From the NCBI GenBank assembly GCA_028865545.1, contig JAGWJY010000036.1, positions 1-33,172 of the forward strand: a stretch of 33,172 bases of DNA, written 5' to 3'. Made by a program: the position numbers and the translations under genes. This DNA comes from Alphaproteobacteria bacterium. GTDB taxonomy: Bacteria; Pseudomonadota; Alphaproteobacteria; Micropepsales; Micropepsaceae. Below, one piece after another: positions 25,280 to 33,172 of this stretch (position 1 is its first letter; every line of letters begins with the position of its first letter). A model generated the notes under the pieces. That model did not search any database, was not told the origin of the DNA, and saw only the letters and a list, made by a program, of their open reading frames with translations.

Positions 25280-28200
25280 CTAAGGCGCGATCTTTGGCGA
25301 TGGCACACATCCTTGTTCGTCCGTTCGCGCGGCCAAGAGGCAGAGCACGCGCCGATAGGAGCCGAGCACGCGATTGAGATCCTTGGGATCGTCCAACGAC
25401 GTTACGCTGGCAGGCGGCGGGCCTGAGCGTACGTCGGCCGCCTCCATTCCATCAACCGCGTCGTCCATCGACTGACGCGCAGCGCTCGACAACACCCAAG
25501 ACAGCGGAATGTCAGTTCGCGTGTGGTTGCGAAAGCGAAGCGTCACCGCGCAGACCGGGTAATCACAACTTATATCACTGCCGCTGACCTGATTTTTTGT
25601 GCTCTTGTTGGAGAATTGTTCGATCAGTGCCGTTACAGCGCCAAGGCTGTCCGACGAATAATCGGCACGCTTGTCACGCGTCGATAACAGAGCCCGCAGC
25701 GGCGACAGCACCTCGTTCCAGCTGTTGTCGGCGGCCGTGGCATCCTCGTCGCAACCCGTCTCGATCGAGTTGCGCGTGCAAGGTTCCGACTGGATCACGA
25801 TGACGATGAAGACGGCATTGCGAGCCGCCTCGAGTTGAGGGCTCTGACCAACGGGGTAGGCCAACTGCTGGCCGATGAGATTCTGGACCAGACCGGAGAG
25901 CAACCAGGTTCCCGAATTCTCAAAATAGCCGCCGTCGACATAATGCCCGCCGCTGTAACCGATACTGCCGGCAGGTGTCAGATAGGGAAACCGCGCACTG
26001 ACAATTGCGGCGGTGCTCAGAGGGATGCGGTCGTCCGTCATGCGATCCTGCAGTGTCAGACGCTCAACCTGACTGGGCGACGGCCTGACGTCATCGATAT
26101 TGCTGTCGTCGACCTCGGCCTGACTGCGGAAGGGCGTGGCCAAGCCTGTCACCCGCACCGTTGCATAGGGAATGATCTGACCGGTACCGGCCTCCGTCGT
26201 GTTGAGGAAGAGGTTGGGAACGGCGTCTTGCGGCGCGGACTGGCCGTACATATCCATGGCGTCTTGCGACATTCGTTCGCCGTCGCAGCGGCCACAGTCG
26301 CCGATCGTCGCTTTCCGCCACGACGTCTCGACCGCATATTCTAACGCGCGCGAACGGTCGAATGCACCGATTGGATCCGGGATCACTCGTTGCAGAGCGT
26401 CGGGGAACAAGGTGGCACCAAGCAGCGGCGATAGAAGATCGGTTGACAGCACGGCCCGCGCCCTCTCGACGAGAGGGCCGTTCTTTTTCATACCGTCAAT
26501 ATTGCAGATTGAATCGGCAACGTTTCGGGCGTGGTCCGCAGCCAGCGCCGCGAAGATCGCCGCACCCAGACTGCCGCCCGACACGCCGCTGATCGCCAGG
26601 GTATGTTGGGCGAAGGCCGGGCAGCGCTCCTGCAGCGCCGCGAGCACAGTCGTTGTGAAATAGGCGGCGCGGATACCACCGCCCTCGGTGGCAACGAGGA
26701 ATACCGGATAATGCGCATACTGGTTCCAGTCGGCCCGGCTCGCTATCCAGCTGGCGAAATCGAGCACCTTCCGACGGTCGGTTTGCACGACCTGCTGCGA
26801 AGGTGTTGCGCCCGAGGCTGCGTTCGGGGAGTTGGGCACAACGCGCAATTCATGATTGTCGTTAAGATCGAAGCCGGCAAAAGTCGCGCCCGCGATGATC
26901 AAGATGGTCAGCATCGGCACCCGTGTCATATGTGACAGGTAAGCGAGCGGAAAGAACAGCGCCGACGCCGTGGCGCCCCAGAGCAGGAAGATGGCGACAG
27001 GTCCCAACCATTGCGGGATGTCAACGTGGCGCAGATCTGCGAAGAGCAGAAACAGCGCGAGACCAACAAGGATCACACCCCTGACAAACCATTGCCACCG
27101 GCGATCGAGCGCCGCCAGTCGACGCGCCGCCCCCATAAACCTGCGCCCGACGCTTTGCGATTCGCGCCAAGGACCATCACCAACATAGGCGCTGCCAGTC
27201 CCAAGGCTCGCCAAAAGACCGAGTGCCACGTAGACGGCAGCAATGGCCCAGAGCCAGATCAATTCACGCTCGGAAAGTGGTAGTGGAACTGCCGGGCGCA
27301 GATAGACACTGAGCACCTGCACTGCCAAAGCGACGCCCAGACCCGCCGATGCCAGAGGCGGCAGCCAGCGTCGCATGACGCGCGCCAGCAAACCACCGCG
27401 ACCAAGACCCGGAAGAATGAGATCGAGGAATATCGCCACCGACAGCCGTGCAGCGATGCAGCTCAGCAGAAGCGAAAGCAACTCGGCAAAGATGATGACC
27501 GGTGAAAGAGTCGATGCAGCAAACGGCGCCGCCTTTATGTAGGGTATATAACGCAGAATCGGCGCCCCTGAAGCGTCATAGACATAGCTTCCAAGCAGGC
27601 CGTTGGGCGAACTGCCATCGTCCACCGTGCCGACGAACGCGCTAACATAGCGCTCCAGCGCGTGATAAGCAGTGCCGCTCCCCTCGTGCCAGAGGCCAAG
27701 CACAGCGCCCGCGAAAGTGGCTGCCAGAACAAGCGGAAAGAGTGCAAAACCCCAGCGCACCAACAATGTTGGTTTGCGGGTGGCGAAAGAAGGGGTGTGT
27801 GGTCCTTTGGCCATCGCGCCAGTGACCAGGCCGATCAAAATGTAGGCTACGCCAGCGAGAATCGCGATAATACGCGCCATGGGCGACGCTAAAGCGTTGC
27901 TGTCGAAGGCGAGTTGAAGCAGCGGGATGCCCGTCGCCACGCCGATCGCCAACGCAAGGGCGCGTGGCAGCAGATGGGCAGTATGACCGACGCTGCCGGG
28001 ATCGTCATACAGTTCCGGGGACACCAGCTCGACGATTGCCTCAGCGGTGAAGCGGACCGCTGCGCACGCCAATACCAGCGCGACAGCGATCACCAAGAGC
28101 TGGTGCGGCCGATCGAGGATCGAATAGCGAAGTGCCTCGCGCATCGAGCCGGGTATCGCCAAATCGGACAAGATGGCAACGAGAACGATGCCAACCAGCA

Positions 28201-28294
28201 CCGGAACCCGCATCAGGAACGGCACATAAGACAACGGCCCAAGAATTCGCGGCGAAACAACGTCGCTCTGCTCTTCCATTGCCCCCAACCCCAT
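25280..28294 (-). CDS. Membrane-anchored patatin-like lipase
   Basis: A 1004-residue protein. The first ~475 residues contain about ten hydrophobic helices, the rest is a cytoplasm- or periplasm-facing patatin-like domain. Its three signatures are all intact: the oxyanion motif GGGIRAA (538-544), the nucleophile elbow GVSGGS (570-575, Ser572), and the catalytic Asp in DGGY (Asp787). Patatin-like enzymes hydrolyse acyl chains of phospholipids. The fusion to a large membrane domain is unusual for bacterial patatins, most of which are soluble. Start: ATG 28294 after GGAGAAG; an ATG five codons later is possible. It follows the chitosanase-like gene by 41 bases in the same direction, so they are likely co-transcribed. 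Confidence 0.85.
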   Translation of the reverse strand: MGLGAMEEQSDVVSPRILGPLSYVPFLMRVPVLVGIVLVAILSDLAIPGSMREALRYSILDRPHQLLVIAVALVLACAAVRFTAEAIVELVSPELYDDPGSVGHTAHLLPRALALAIGVATGIPLLQLAFDSNALASPMARIIAILAGVAYILIGLVTGAMAKGPHTPSFATRKPTLLVRWGFALFPLVLAATFAGAVLGLWHEGSGTAYHALERYVSAFVGTVDDGSSPNGLLGSYVYDASGAPILRYIPYIKAAPFAASTLSPVIIFAELLSLLLSCIAARLSVAIFLDLILPGLGRGGLLARVMRRWLPPLASAGLGVALAVQVLSVYLRPAVPLPLSERELIWLWAIAAVYVALGLLASLGTGSAYVGDGPWRESQSVGRRFMGAARRLAALDRRWQWFVRGVILVGLALFLLFADLRHVDIPQWLGPVAIFLLWGATASALFFPLAYLSHMTRVPMLTILIIAGATFAGFDLNDNHELRVVPNSPNAASGATPSQQVVQTDRRKVLDFASWIASRADWNQYAHYPVFLVATEGGGIRAAYFTTTVLAALQERCPAFAQHTLAISGVSGGSLGAAIFAALAADHARNVADSICNIDGMKKNGPLVERARAVLSTDLLSPLLGATLFPDALQRVIPDPIGAFDRSRALEYAVETSWRKATIGDCGRCDGERMSQDAMDMYGQSAPQDAVPNLFLNTTEAGTGQIIPYATVRVTGLATPFRSQAEVDDSNIDDVRPSPSQVERLTLQDRMTDDRIPLSTAAIVSARFPYLTPAGSIGYSGGHYVDGGYFENSGTWLLSGLVQNLIGQQLAYPVGQSPQLEAARNAVFIVIVIQSEPCTRNSIETGCDEDATAADNSWNEVLSPLRALLSTRDKRADYSSDSLGAVTALIEQFSNKSTKNQVSGSDISCDYPVCAVTLRFRNHTRTDIPLSWVLSSAARQSMDDAVDGMEAADVRSGPPPASVTSLDDPKDLNRVLGSYRRVLCLLAARTDEQGCVPSPKIAP

Positions 28295-28335
28295 CTTCTC
28301 CGCGGCGCCGCTATCTTAGGCGCCGGCCCCGCCGC

Positions 28336-30006
28336 TCATTTGACAACCGCCTTGACGTCGGTCGCGATCTGCCGTGCCTGGGCAGCTATCTGTTCGGCCT
28401 GCGCCAGTTGGCGCTGGAGCTTGCCGACATCAAAACGCCGCGACCACAGCCGGTAGAGGGCGTAGCAAATCAGCACGAAGGCAGCCATCCGTATACGGAA
28501 CAGCCATTCGTTAGGCAGCGATGCCGCCAGTGCCCGGAAATAGACATCAACCTGGGACAGGAAGCGCATGACATCCGATGTGGACTGCGGCAGCGGCGGA
28601 AAATTGCTCGGCATGAGTGGTTTCACAAAAGACGAAAACGGTCCGGCCTGCACCCAGGCAATGGCATCGCGTGTCTCGGTGAAGGCAAGCATCAAAGCAC
28701 TCGCGCCGGCGGCGAGCGCCGGATGGCCTTTCAAAACATAATCCTTCAGCGCACTGCTCGGCTTCTCGCCGCCGGACAGCACTTTCTGCACCAACGAGGG
28801 TGTCTCGCCTGAAACCGTCGACACGTGATCGGCCAGCTGTTTATGCTCATCGCGTATGGTGGCCTGGATTTTTTGCACGCCAGCTTGGACCTCGGCGCTG
28901 ATATGACTCTTGATGTCCGCCGTGGTGTCCCCGCCGGTTGGCACGGCAGGCGCGGTAGTCGCCGGAGCGGACACGTCCTTCGACGGCGTCATGACAGGCG
29001 CGGGTTTTGGCAGCGCCACGGCCGGCATAGGCTCGTTCGCCGATGCGGCCTTTGACGGCCTGGTCAACGGAACGTCCTCAAGCGACGTCCGTGTGACCGG
29101 ACCGACCACACCATCCGCCTTCAGGTCGTGCGCTTTTTGGAAGGCACGCACCGCAGCATCCGTGGCGGCATCAAATACGCCAGATGCTTCGACTTTGATG
29201 CCCGCGAGGCTCAAGCGTTGCTGCAGCCAAGTGACATCCGACCCCGACATCGGTGGCGTCTTCAACAACAGGAGACGGCGCGGCCCGGTCTCGGCGGCGA
29301 CCTTAACAGGAGCGGCATTAGCGAGCGCATCTGGGGTGATCGTCAAACCGCGGACCACGAGCGGCAGGCCAAGTTTCCAGTTTCCCGCCTGGATGATCGA
29401 TTTGAACGCGTCCATTCGATAGACGGTCTTGTGCAGCAGCGCATTGGGATAGGTGGCAAGCCAGTTGCGCCGCGTATCGACATAGTGGGACATCCAGATG
29501 TCCTCCCCTATGTCGCGCAGTTCACCGAATTGTTGACGCGTTAAATCGCGCACATGCGCCCATGAACCATGCACCGTGCTGTCGTAGACGATCGCACCGC
29601 CCAGCGCCGTCTGTGCGCCCAGGACATCGGCCGACCGTGCGGCAGGGTCCCAGTAGACCTTGTCGAAGAAGACATCTTGGACCTCCTGCATAACCGGATC
29701 ATCGCCGGCGTCGCGCAAGAGACCACGGAATGCCATATCGCTGTTCAGACCCGTGTCGCAGGCCTCGAGCTTGGGCAGGTAAGAGCGCATGAGGGCGCTG
29801 TAGGTACCGTCGTTACGTGCACAATAAGCTTGAATTAGGAGGAACAGGTTCCCGCTCGCGAGTGTCGTCTGCGAGCGTCCATAGGTGAGTTGCCCAGAAT
29901 CGCCGGGCAGCAGCGTGACATCGCCATAACTGCCCCGCACAGAGCCCGTTTCGAAGATGTTGACGATCGCCTGCGCGGTCGCCTTCTGCTGCGCGCTTAC
30001 CTGCAT
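28336..30006 (-). CDS. Chitosanase/lysozyme-like hydrolase with PG-binding domain and C-terminal TM
   Basis: A 556-residue protein. The N-terminal ~225 residues resemble GH46-type chitosanases: FETG with Glu19, and GDSGQLTYGRSQTTLASGNL with Asp36, placed like the GH46 acid/base pair. Residues about 253-310 are a peptidoglycan-binding type 1 domain (DVTWLQQRL...GVFDAATDAAVRAFQ...DGVVGPVT). A low-complexity Pro/Ala linker follows, then a transmembrane helix near 507-521 and a short coiled coil of about 30 residues. There is no signal peptide; the ATG at 30006 follows GGTGGGGG. TTG starts upstream are less likely. The membrane topology and substrate, chitosan or peptidoglycan, are unknown. It is co-oriented with the patatin-like gene. 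Confidence 0.75.
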   Translation of the reverse strand: MQVSAQQKATAQAIVNIFETGSVRGSYGDVTLLPGDSGQLTYGRSQTTLASGNLFLLIQAYCARNDGTYSALMRSYLPKLEACDTGLNSDMAFRGLLRDAGDDPVMQEVQDVFFDKVYWDPAARSADVLGAQTALGGAIVYDSTVHGSWAHVRDLTRQQFGELRDIGEDIWMSHYVDTRRNWLATYPNALLHKTVYRMDAFKSIIQAGNWKLGLPLVVRGLTITPDALANAAPVKVAAETGPRRLLLLKTPPMSGSDVTWLQQRLSLAGIKVEASGVFDAATDAAVRAFQKAHDLKADGVVGPVTRTSLEDVPLTRPSKAASANEPMPAVALPKPAPVMTPSKDVSAPATTAPAVPTGGDTTADIKSHISAEVQAGVQKIQATIRDEHKQLADHVSTVSGETPSLVQKVLSGGEKPSSALKDYVLKGHPALAAGASALMLAFTETRDAIAWVQAGPFSSFVKPLMPSNFPPLPQSTSDVMRFLSQVDVYFRALAASLPNEWLFRIRMAAFVLICYALYRLWSRRFDVGKLQRQLAQAEQIAAQARQIATDVKAVVK

Positions 30007-30283
30007 TGCAGCCCCCACCAAGCCCAATGGTTAAAAGGCAGTTTACGCCAAATAATGAGCAGGACCAAATCTGACATTCATATGACATAGGATGATAAGG
30101 CAAGACGTTCATCTTCCAACACACTATGGCGCAAGTGCCGAATTTTGTTCAATTAACGGATTTCACAGGGGCGCGATTTGAAGTCCATTTGCACAAAATC
30201 TTTGCAGCGACGGACCGACGACGCGAGCCTTGGTAAGTTGAAATAAAAATGCGGAAGGCCACTCTCAATCTCAAGTGTGGCAG

Positions 30284-30406
30284 ATGAAGTCCATAATCTT
30301 GCTATGGATTTTTGGGGCCACACAGCGTGCGACGCGCTTCTGCTTGGGTTCACCACCGCCAAATGAGCGCTTCGGATATCTTAAATCTGGCGTAACAGGC
30401 CAATAG
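30284..30406 (+). CDS. Possible small ORF, 40 residues
   Basis: An ATG at 30284 opens a 40-codon frame whose first residues MKSIILLWIFGAT are hydrophobic, then a polar tail follows. No good ribosome binding site (only GGCAG) precedes it. It is reported because the N-terminus is membrane-like, but chance is a fair explanation. Confidence 0.15.
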   Translation: MKSIILLWIFGATQRATRFCLGSPPPNERFGYLKSGVTGQ

Positions 30407-30419
30407 GGCTCAATAGGTG

Positions 30420-30975
30420 AGCTCGAATCTCGCATATCCACCGTGGGCACCGAAGCACCCAATTATGTCACTCGCGACAAGGCGATCAAAGCCATCGTCA
30501 TGGCGATGACGCCGTCGGTACGAGCCGTGATTTTCACAAACGGCAGAAGTTGCATCTGGTTGGCAACACTCGGAGTCGCGACATCCCTCGCCCCTGGCCA
30601 CTGCGACATGCGTTCGCGATGGCGAACAGCAATGAATAAGTCTCCGCTGTGCCAAAGAGGCGACGAACAATAGAAGCGCCTTGTGGAAGGAACGGCGAAA
30701 CGGCATGAGCGAGCTTCAGCAGCACCACGCAAACAACATGGTGACGGGAGTCGGCCAGTGCCATAGCCGTTGCGACAGCATGTCGATCAAACAGAGAGCG
30801 ACTGCCGTGATACCTTCTGCCGCAATGGTTGAACGGCAGCGGCCAGATACCCGTAAACCAATGGGACGAATATCTTCAGGAAGCCGGCAGCAAGGATGTG
30901 CCGATCCATGCCTAGGCTGCTGCCGATGATAATCGTACTTATCGCACGATTGTAGCTTCTAGTAGCGAGGTTCAA
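30420..30975 (-). pseudogene. Possible decayed membrane-protein gene
   Basis: Reading the minus strand, one frame from 30975 gives NLATRSYNRAISTIIIGSSL and further hydrophobic sequence to a stop at 30787. A neighbouring frame continues with SLFDRHAVATAMALADSRHH and VVCVVLLKLAHAVSPFLPQG to a stop near 30534, and a third frame carries on to about 30463. The hydrophobicity and composition look coding-like, and shifts between frames would join the parts. It faintly recalls a polysaccharide flippase, but no signature motif proves that. Confidence 0.3.
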
Positions 30976-31226
30976 CGTTGCGAAACTTCACGAGATATAA
31001 CGGGATCACCCGGGAAATACCGGGATTTGGTGGGATCATCGAAAATGGTGATGCGGCATACTGAACACTTGGATATGCAGAAATTGCACGCGGTGAAGGT
31101 GTAAGGGCCACGATCGAACGTATCGAGTCGACGGCGCGGATGAACTGCTACGCACTCAACTGCCAGGTACTGATCACTCGCTGCAAATGACGATAGCAGC
31201 AGAGCAATATTGAAAATTTGGTGGGT

Positions 31227-31499
31227 ACTTATTGCCGCAAAATCCGTCGTGGCGAATAACTTTCAGTAAAAGTAGCGACACTTCCGGCTCGCAAATTCCT
31301 ATTAATTTCAACGTGATGTTGTGGCACATGTGTCGACCCGCCTGCGAAATCAAACAAGATGAAGCCGGCAATAAGTGTATCAAATAGCTAAAGGTTCTGT
31401 TCCGAATTTACATGGCTTAAAAGCGTTTAGCCAAAATTTCCGACTGCAAAATCACGTGTCAAATTCCGGCAATAAGTCGAGCAAAGGGCGGCAGTAAGT
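31227..31499. repeat. GGCARTAAGT short repeats, likely mobile-element end
   Basis: The 10-base unit GGCARTAAGT occurs four times: inverted at 31227-31236, and direct at 31367-31376, 31468-31477 and 31490-31499. Each is preceded by a C or GC. Multiple terminal repeats of this type are typical of the ends of some insertion sequences, notably IS21-like elements. No transposase remains nearby. The element type is an inference. Confidence 0.55.
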
Positions 31500-31566
31500 C
31501 CCGACGAATTTCGGAAACGGCGCTACAAGGCTGCCGACCGGCGAATATGGTGTCGACCGTTCACGG

Positions 31567-31815
31567 CTAATGGCGTTTGGTGCCGCCTGCCAGCCTCACT
31601 CCCGGACTATCGTCAGGGGAACCCGTGAATTCGACGCCGGCTCCTTCAAAAGCGCGCTGAATTTCCTCAAGCGTCTGTGATCGGCTTGGCGGAACCGCAT
31701 CATACTGTTCAAGACGTTGGATGGTGAATCGGGTCACGCCGCTCCGTTTGGCCAGCTCCGCAGCCGACCAGTTGAGGAGCGCCCGGGCAGCGCGTATTTG
31801 CGCCCCGCCTATCAT
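31567..31815 (-). CDS. XRE-family helix-turn-helix regulator
   Basis: An 82-residue DNA-binding protein. Residues about 4-45 are a Cro/C1-type HTH: IRAARALLNWSAAELAKRSG with VTRFTIQRLEQ as recognition helix. The tail GVEFTGSPDDSPGVRL is common to small rhizobial XRE regulators. The ATG at 31815 has no Shine-Dalgarno, and a -10-like TATACA lies only about ten bases upstream, so the transcript may be leaderless. It is divergent from the tyrosine recombinase and the perfect palindrome between them is its probable operator. Confidence 0.85.
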   Translation of the reverse strand: MIGGAQIRAARALLNWSAAELAKRSGVTRFTIQRLEQYDAVPPSRSQTLEEIQRAFEGAGVEFTGSPDDSPGVRLAGGTKRH

Positions 31816-31827
31816 TTTATCACTTGT

Positions 31828-31848
31828 ATATCACATAATGTGTGATAT
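31828..31848. promoter_or_regulatory. Palindromic operator between XRE gene and integrase
   Basis: A perfect inverted repeat, ATATCACA-taatg-TGTGATAT, lies in the 54-base gap between two divergent genes, with one more matching base pair outside. It overlaps the -35 position of the plus-strand promoter whose -10 is TATAAT (31855-31860) and flanks the minus-strand TATACA (31830-31825). A bound dimer would block both. XRE binding is inferred from position. Confidence 0.7.
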
Positions 31849-31869
31849 AGTCTATATAATGTTGAATAC

Positions 31870-32913
31870 ATGCTACTGGTGGATAACATGTTGCAACAAA
31901 AGCAGTACAATGGCGCGGCGAGTAACACAACTAGGCTTTCCGGTGCGCGGCGGTCGCCTTCCACGAGTAAGGGCGGCGATTCGCGGGCAGCACTCGCAAG
32001 AATGGACGGCGCCTACTCCAAAAACACTATCCGCGCCTACCGGGCAGATTTTGCGATCTTTGAGGCTTGGTGCCGACAGCAGCGTCGGGCAGCCCTGCCC
32101 GCATCTCCAGAGACCGTGGCGGACTTTGTGCTAGCCCAAAGCGAAAGCGCGACGCCAGCTACTGTCAGCCGACGCCGCGCTTCGATCGCGAAAATTCACC
32201 GGCTATTGAAACTCGAAAATCCGGTGCGCACTGAGGAAGTCAATTTGGCCGCGCGAACGGTCTTCCGGCAGAAGGGCCGCCGGCAGGATCAAGCTCTCGG
32301 CCTCACCAGTGTGCTAAAGCAGAAGCTTATTTCCATCTGCGCCGACGACCTGTATGGGCTGCGGGACCGCGCCTTGATCGCCGTCGGCTATGACACGCTC
32401 TGCCGTCGTGCCGAACTCGTCCAGCTGCAAATCGACGACCTCACGATCAAGCCAGATGGTTCAGGCACCATTCTCGTACGTAAGTCGAAGGCTGATCAAT
32501 TTGGTGATGGACGGCTTGCATACGTATCGGGCGAAACACTTGGATATCTGCGGAATTGGCTTCGTGCCGCAGATCTGAGCAATGGACCGATCTTTCGCAA
32601 CATCCACAGCATGAGCGCGACACCTGGCGCCCTACATCACTACTCCGTCGTCCGCGTGCTCAAAGATCGTGCGAAAGCAGCCGGTCTTGACGGTTCCGTT
32701 GTGGCAAAACTTTCAGGGCATTCCATGCGCGTCGGCGCTGCTCAGGATCTGGCGGCGGCCGGTATCGACCTTGGGGCCATCATGCATGCCGGAGGCTGGA
32801 AAACACCCGACATGGTGATGCGGTACATCGAGCATATGGATGTTGGAAAATCGGGGATGGCGAGATTGTATGCCGTATTGCCATCGAAAGGTGATCGGCG
32901 CCAATCATTCTAA
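31870..32913 (+). CDS. Tyrosine site-specific recombinase (integrase)
   Basis: A 347-residue phage-type integrase/recombinase. An N-terminal SAM-like DNA-binding domain begins near SKNTIRAYRADFAIFEAWC. The catalytic set is present: Arg179 in CRRAEL, a lysine in the VRKSKAD hairpin (205 or 207), HSMR (His284, Arg287), Trp310 in HAGGWKT in place of the second histidine, and the nucleophile Tyr319 in MRYIEH. The ATG at 31870 lies only ten bases after TATAAT, so it may be leaderless; an ATG at 31888 after GGTGGAT is an alternative. Paired with the divergent XRE gene, it is probably the recombination module of an integrated element or a plasmid-type resolvase. No attachment site was found. Confidence 0.9.
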   Translation: MLLVDNMLQQKQYNGAASNTTRLSGARRSPSTSKGGDSRAALARMDGAYSKNTIRAYRADFAIFEAWCRQQRRAALPASPETVADFVLAQSESATPATVSRRRASIAKIHRLLKLENPVRTEEVNLAARTVFRQKGRRQDQALGLTSVLKQKLISICADDLYGLRDRALIAVGYDTLCRRAELVQLQIDDLTIKPDGSGTILVRKSKADQFGDGRLAYVSGETLGYLRNWLRAADLSNGPIFRNIHSMSATPGALHHYSVVRVLKDRAKAAGLDGSVVAKLSGHSMRVGAAQDLAAAGIDLGAIMHAGGWKTPDMVMRYIEHMDVGKSGMARLYAVLPSKGDRRQSF

Positions 32914-32981
32914 AAAGTATCAGGCGCTGTGGTCAACGACGCCACCCAACGCACAAGGCTCGTTTTGTGACAGATTCGTCC

Positions 32982-33172
32982 TCAGCTGCGCGGATCGAGC
33001 ACGAGTAGCTTCACGGTGCCAGGCCTAAACGCATATTCTGGCACTTCGCCCCGATGGTGCGCCGGCAGAGTGCTCACGACATCGGCCGTGACGACATAGA
33101 TGCGTCCGGTTCTCGGGTCTTCCGCCATCGTCGCGGCCCCTGGCGCCGTTGGAATCGGTGCGAGTGCGCGAT
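32982..33172 (-). CDS. C-terminus of a YncE/YVTN-type beta-propeller protein, cut by window edge
   Basis: The minus-strand frame ending at the TGA (32984-32982) encodes 63 codons with no start in the window. The text LAPIPTAPGAATMAEDPRTG, RIYVVTADVVSTLP and then FRPGTVKLLVLDPRS is the usual ending of YncE-like YVTN beta-propellers: a final blade with DP-TGRIYVVTAD and a GTxKLLVLD tail. These proteins are secreted and bind unknown ligands. The frame is intact to the right edge. Confidence 0.72.
   Translation of the reverse strand, partial: RALAPIPTAPGAATMAEDPRTGRIYVVTADVVSTLPAHHRGEVPEYAFRPGTVKLLVLDPRS

Larger units (their letters stand above)
30007..31566. other. 1.5-kb gene-poor accessory region
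   Basis: No intact gene can be supported. Base composition is more mixed than in the flanks, and stop codons are frequent in all frames. Possible content: a 40-codon open frame at 30284-30406 (plus), a decayed membrane-protein gene at about 30420-30980 (minus), short repeats GGGATCA at 30997-31040, and GGCARTAAGT repeats at 31227-31499. This fits a scar of mobile-element activity next to the integrase. Confidence 0.5.

Noticed and set aside
31870-33172. tRNA-based attachment site next to the integrase
   Set aside because: I looked for a tRNA or a direct repeat flanking the integrase and found neither in this window.

Overview
This GC-rich window reads like the chromosome of an alphaproteobacterium. 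The evidence is the codon usage, the many aggressive-GC operons with short spacers, a DjlA with a glycine-rich membrane anchor, a YwaF-like membrane protein, and rhizobial-style XRE regulator and integrase genes at the right end. I cannot fix the genus from the sequence. No rRNA, tRNA or CRISPR array was seen.

Layout, left to right. Bases 1-24 hold the start of a minus-strand gene with its promoter region (67-108). Next come a ClC chloride/proton antiporter gene, djlA, a divergent short-chain dehydrogenase gene, a very small membrane-peptide ORF closed by a strong terminator, and a YwaF-like membrane protein gene. Bases 4.2-9.9 kb form a sugar-acid locus: a secreted pectate-lyase-like protein on the minus strand, and divergently a 2-keto-4-pentenoate-hydratase-family enzyme and two tandem hexuronate-type MFS transporters. 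A frameshifted remnant of a second hydratase gene lies between the two transporters, so the hydratase-MFS unit was once duplicated. A LacI-type palindrome sits in the divergent promoter region. Then come zwf, an exported msrB-msrA pair, and a DUF2914-type membrane protein.

Bases 14-24.7 kb are the most coherent metabolic block. The minus strand reads phosphate butyryltransferase-type enzyme, butyrate-kinase-type enzyme, iorA, iorB, then a HisC-like aminotransferase. The plus strand, divergently, reads NADP-glutamate dehydrogenase and a large REC-REC-ATP-grasp protein. Together these can be read as a complete route from aromatic amino acids to aryl-acetates: transamination, ferredoxin-linked oxidative decarboxylation to aryl-acetyl-CoA, phosphotransfer to an acyl-phosphate, and ATP formation, with GdhA recycling glutamate. 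That pathway is an inference from gene content and order.

Bases 24.9-30.0 kb carry a small secreted protein, a 1004-residue membrane-anchored patatin-like lipase and, upstream of it in the same operon, a chitosanase/lysozyme-like hydrolase with a peptidoglycan-binding domain and a C-terminal membrane anchor but no signal peptide. From 30.0 to 31.5 kb the DNA has no intact gene. It looks like decayed accessory DNA with GGCARTAAGT repeats typical of mobile-element ends. It leads into a divergent XRE-regulator/tyrosine-recombinase pair built around a perfect palindrome. The window ends in the 3' part of a YncE-like beta-propeller gene.
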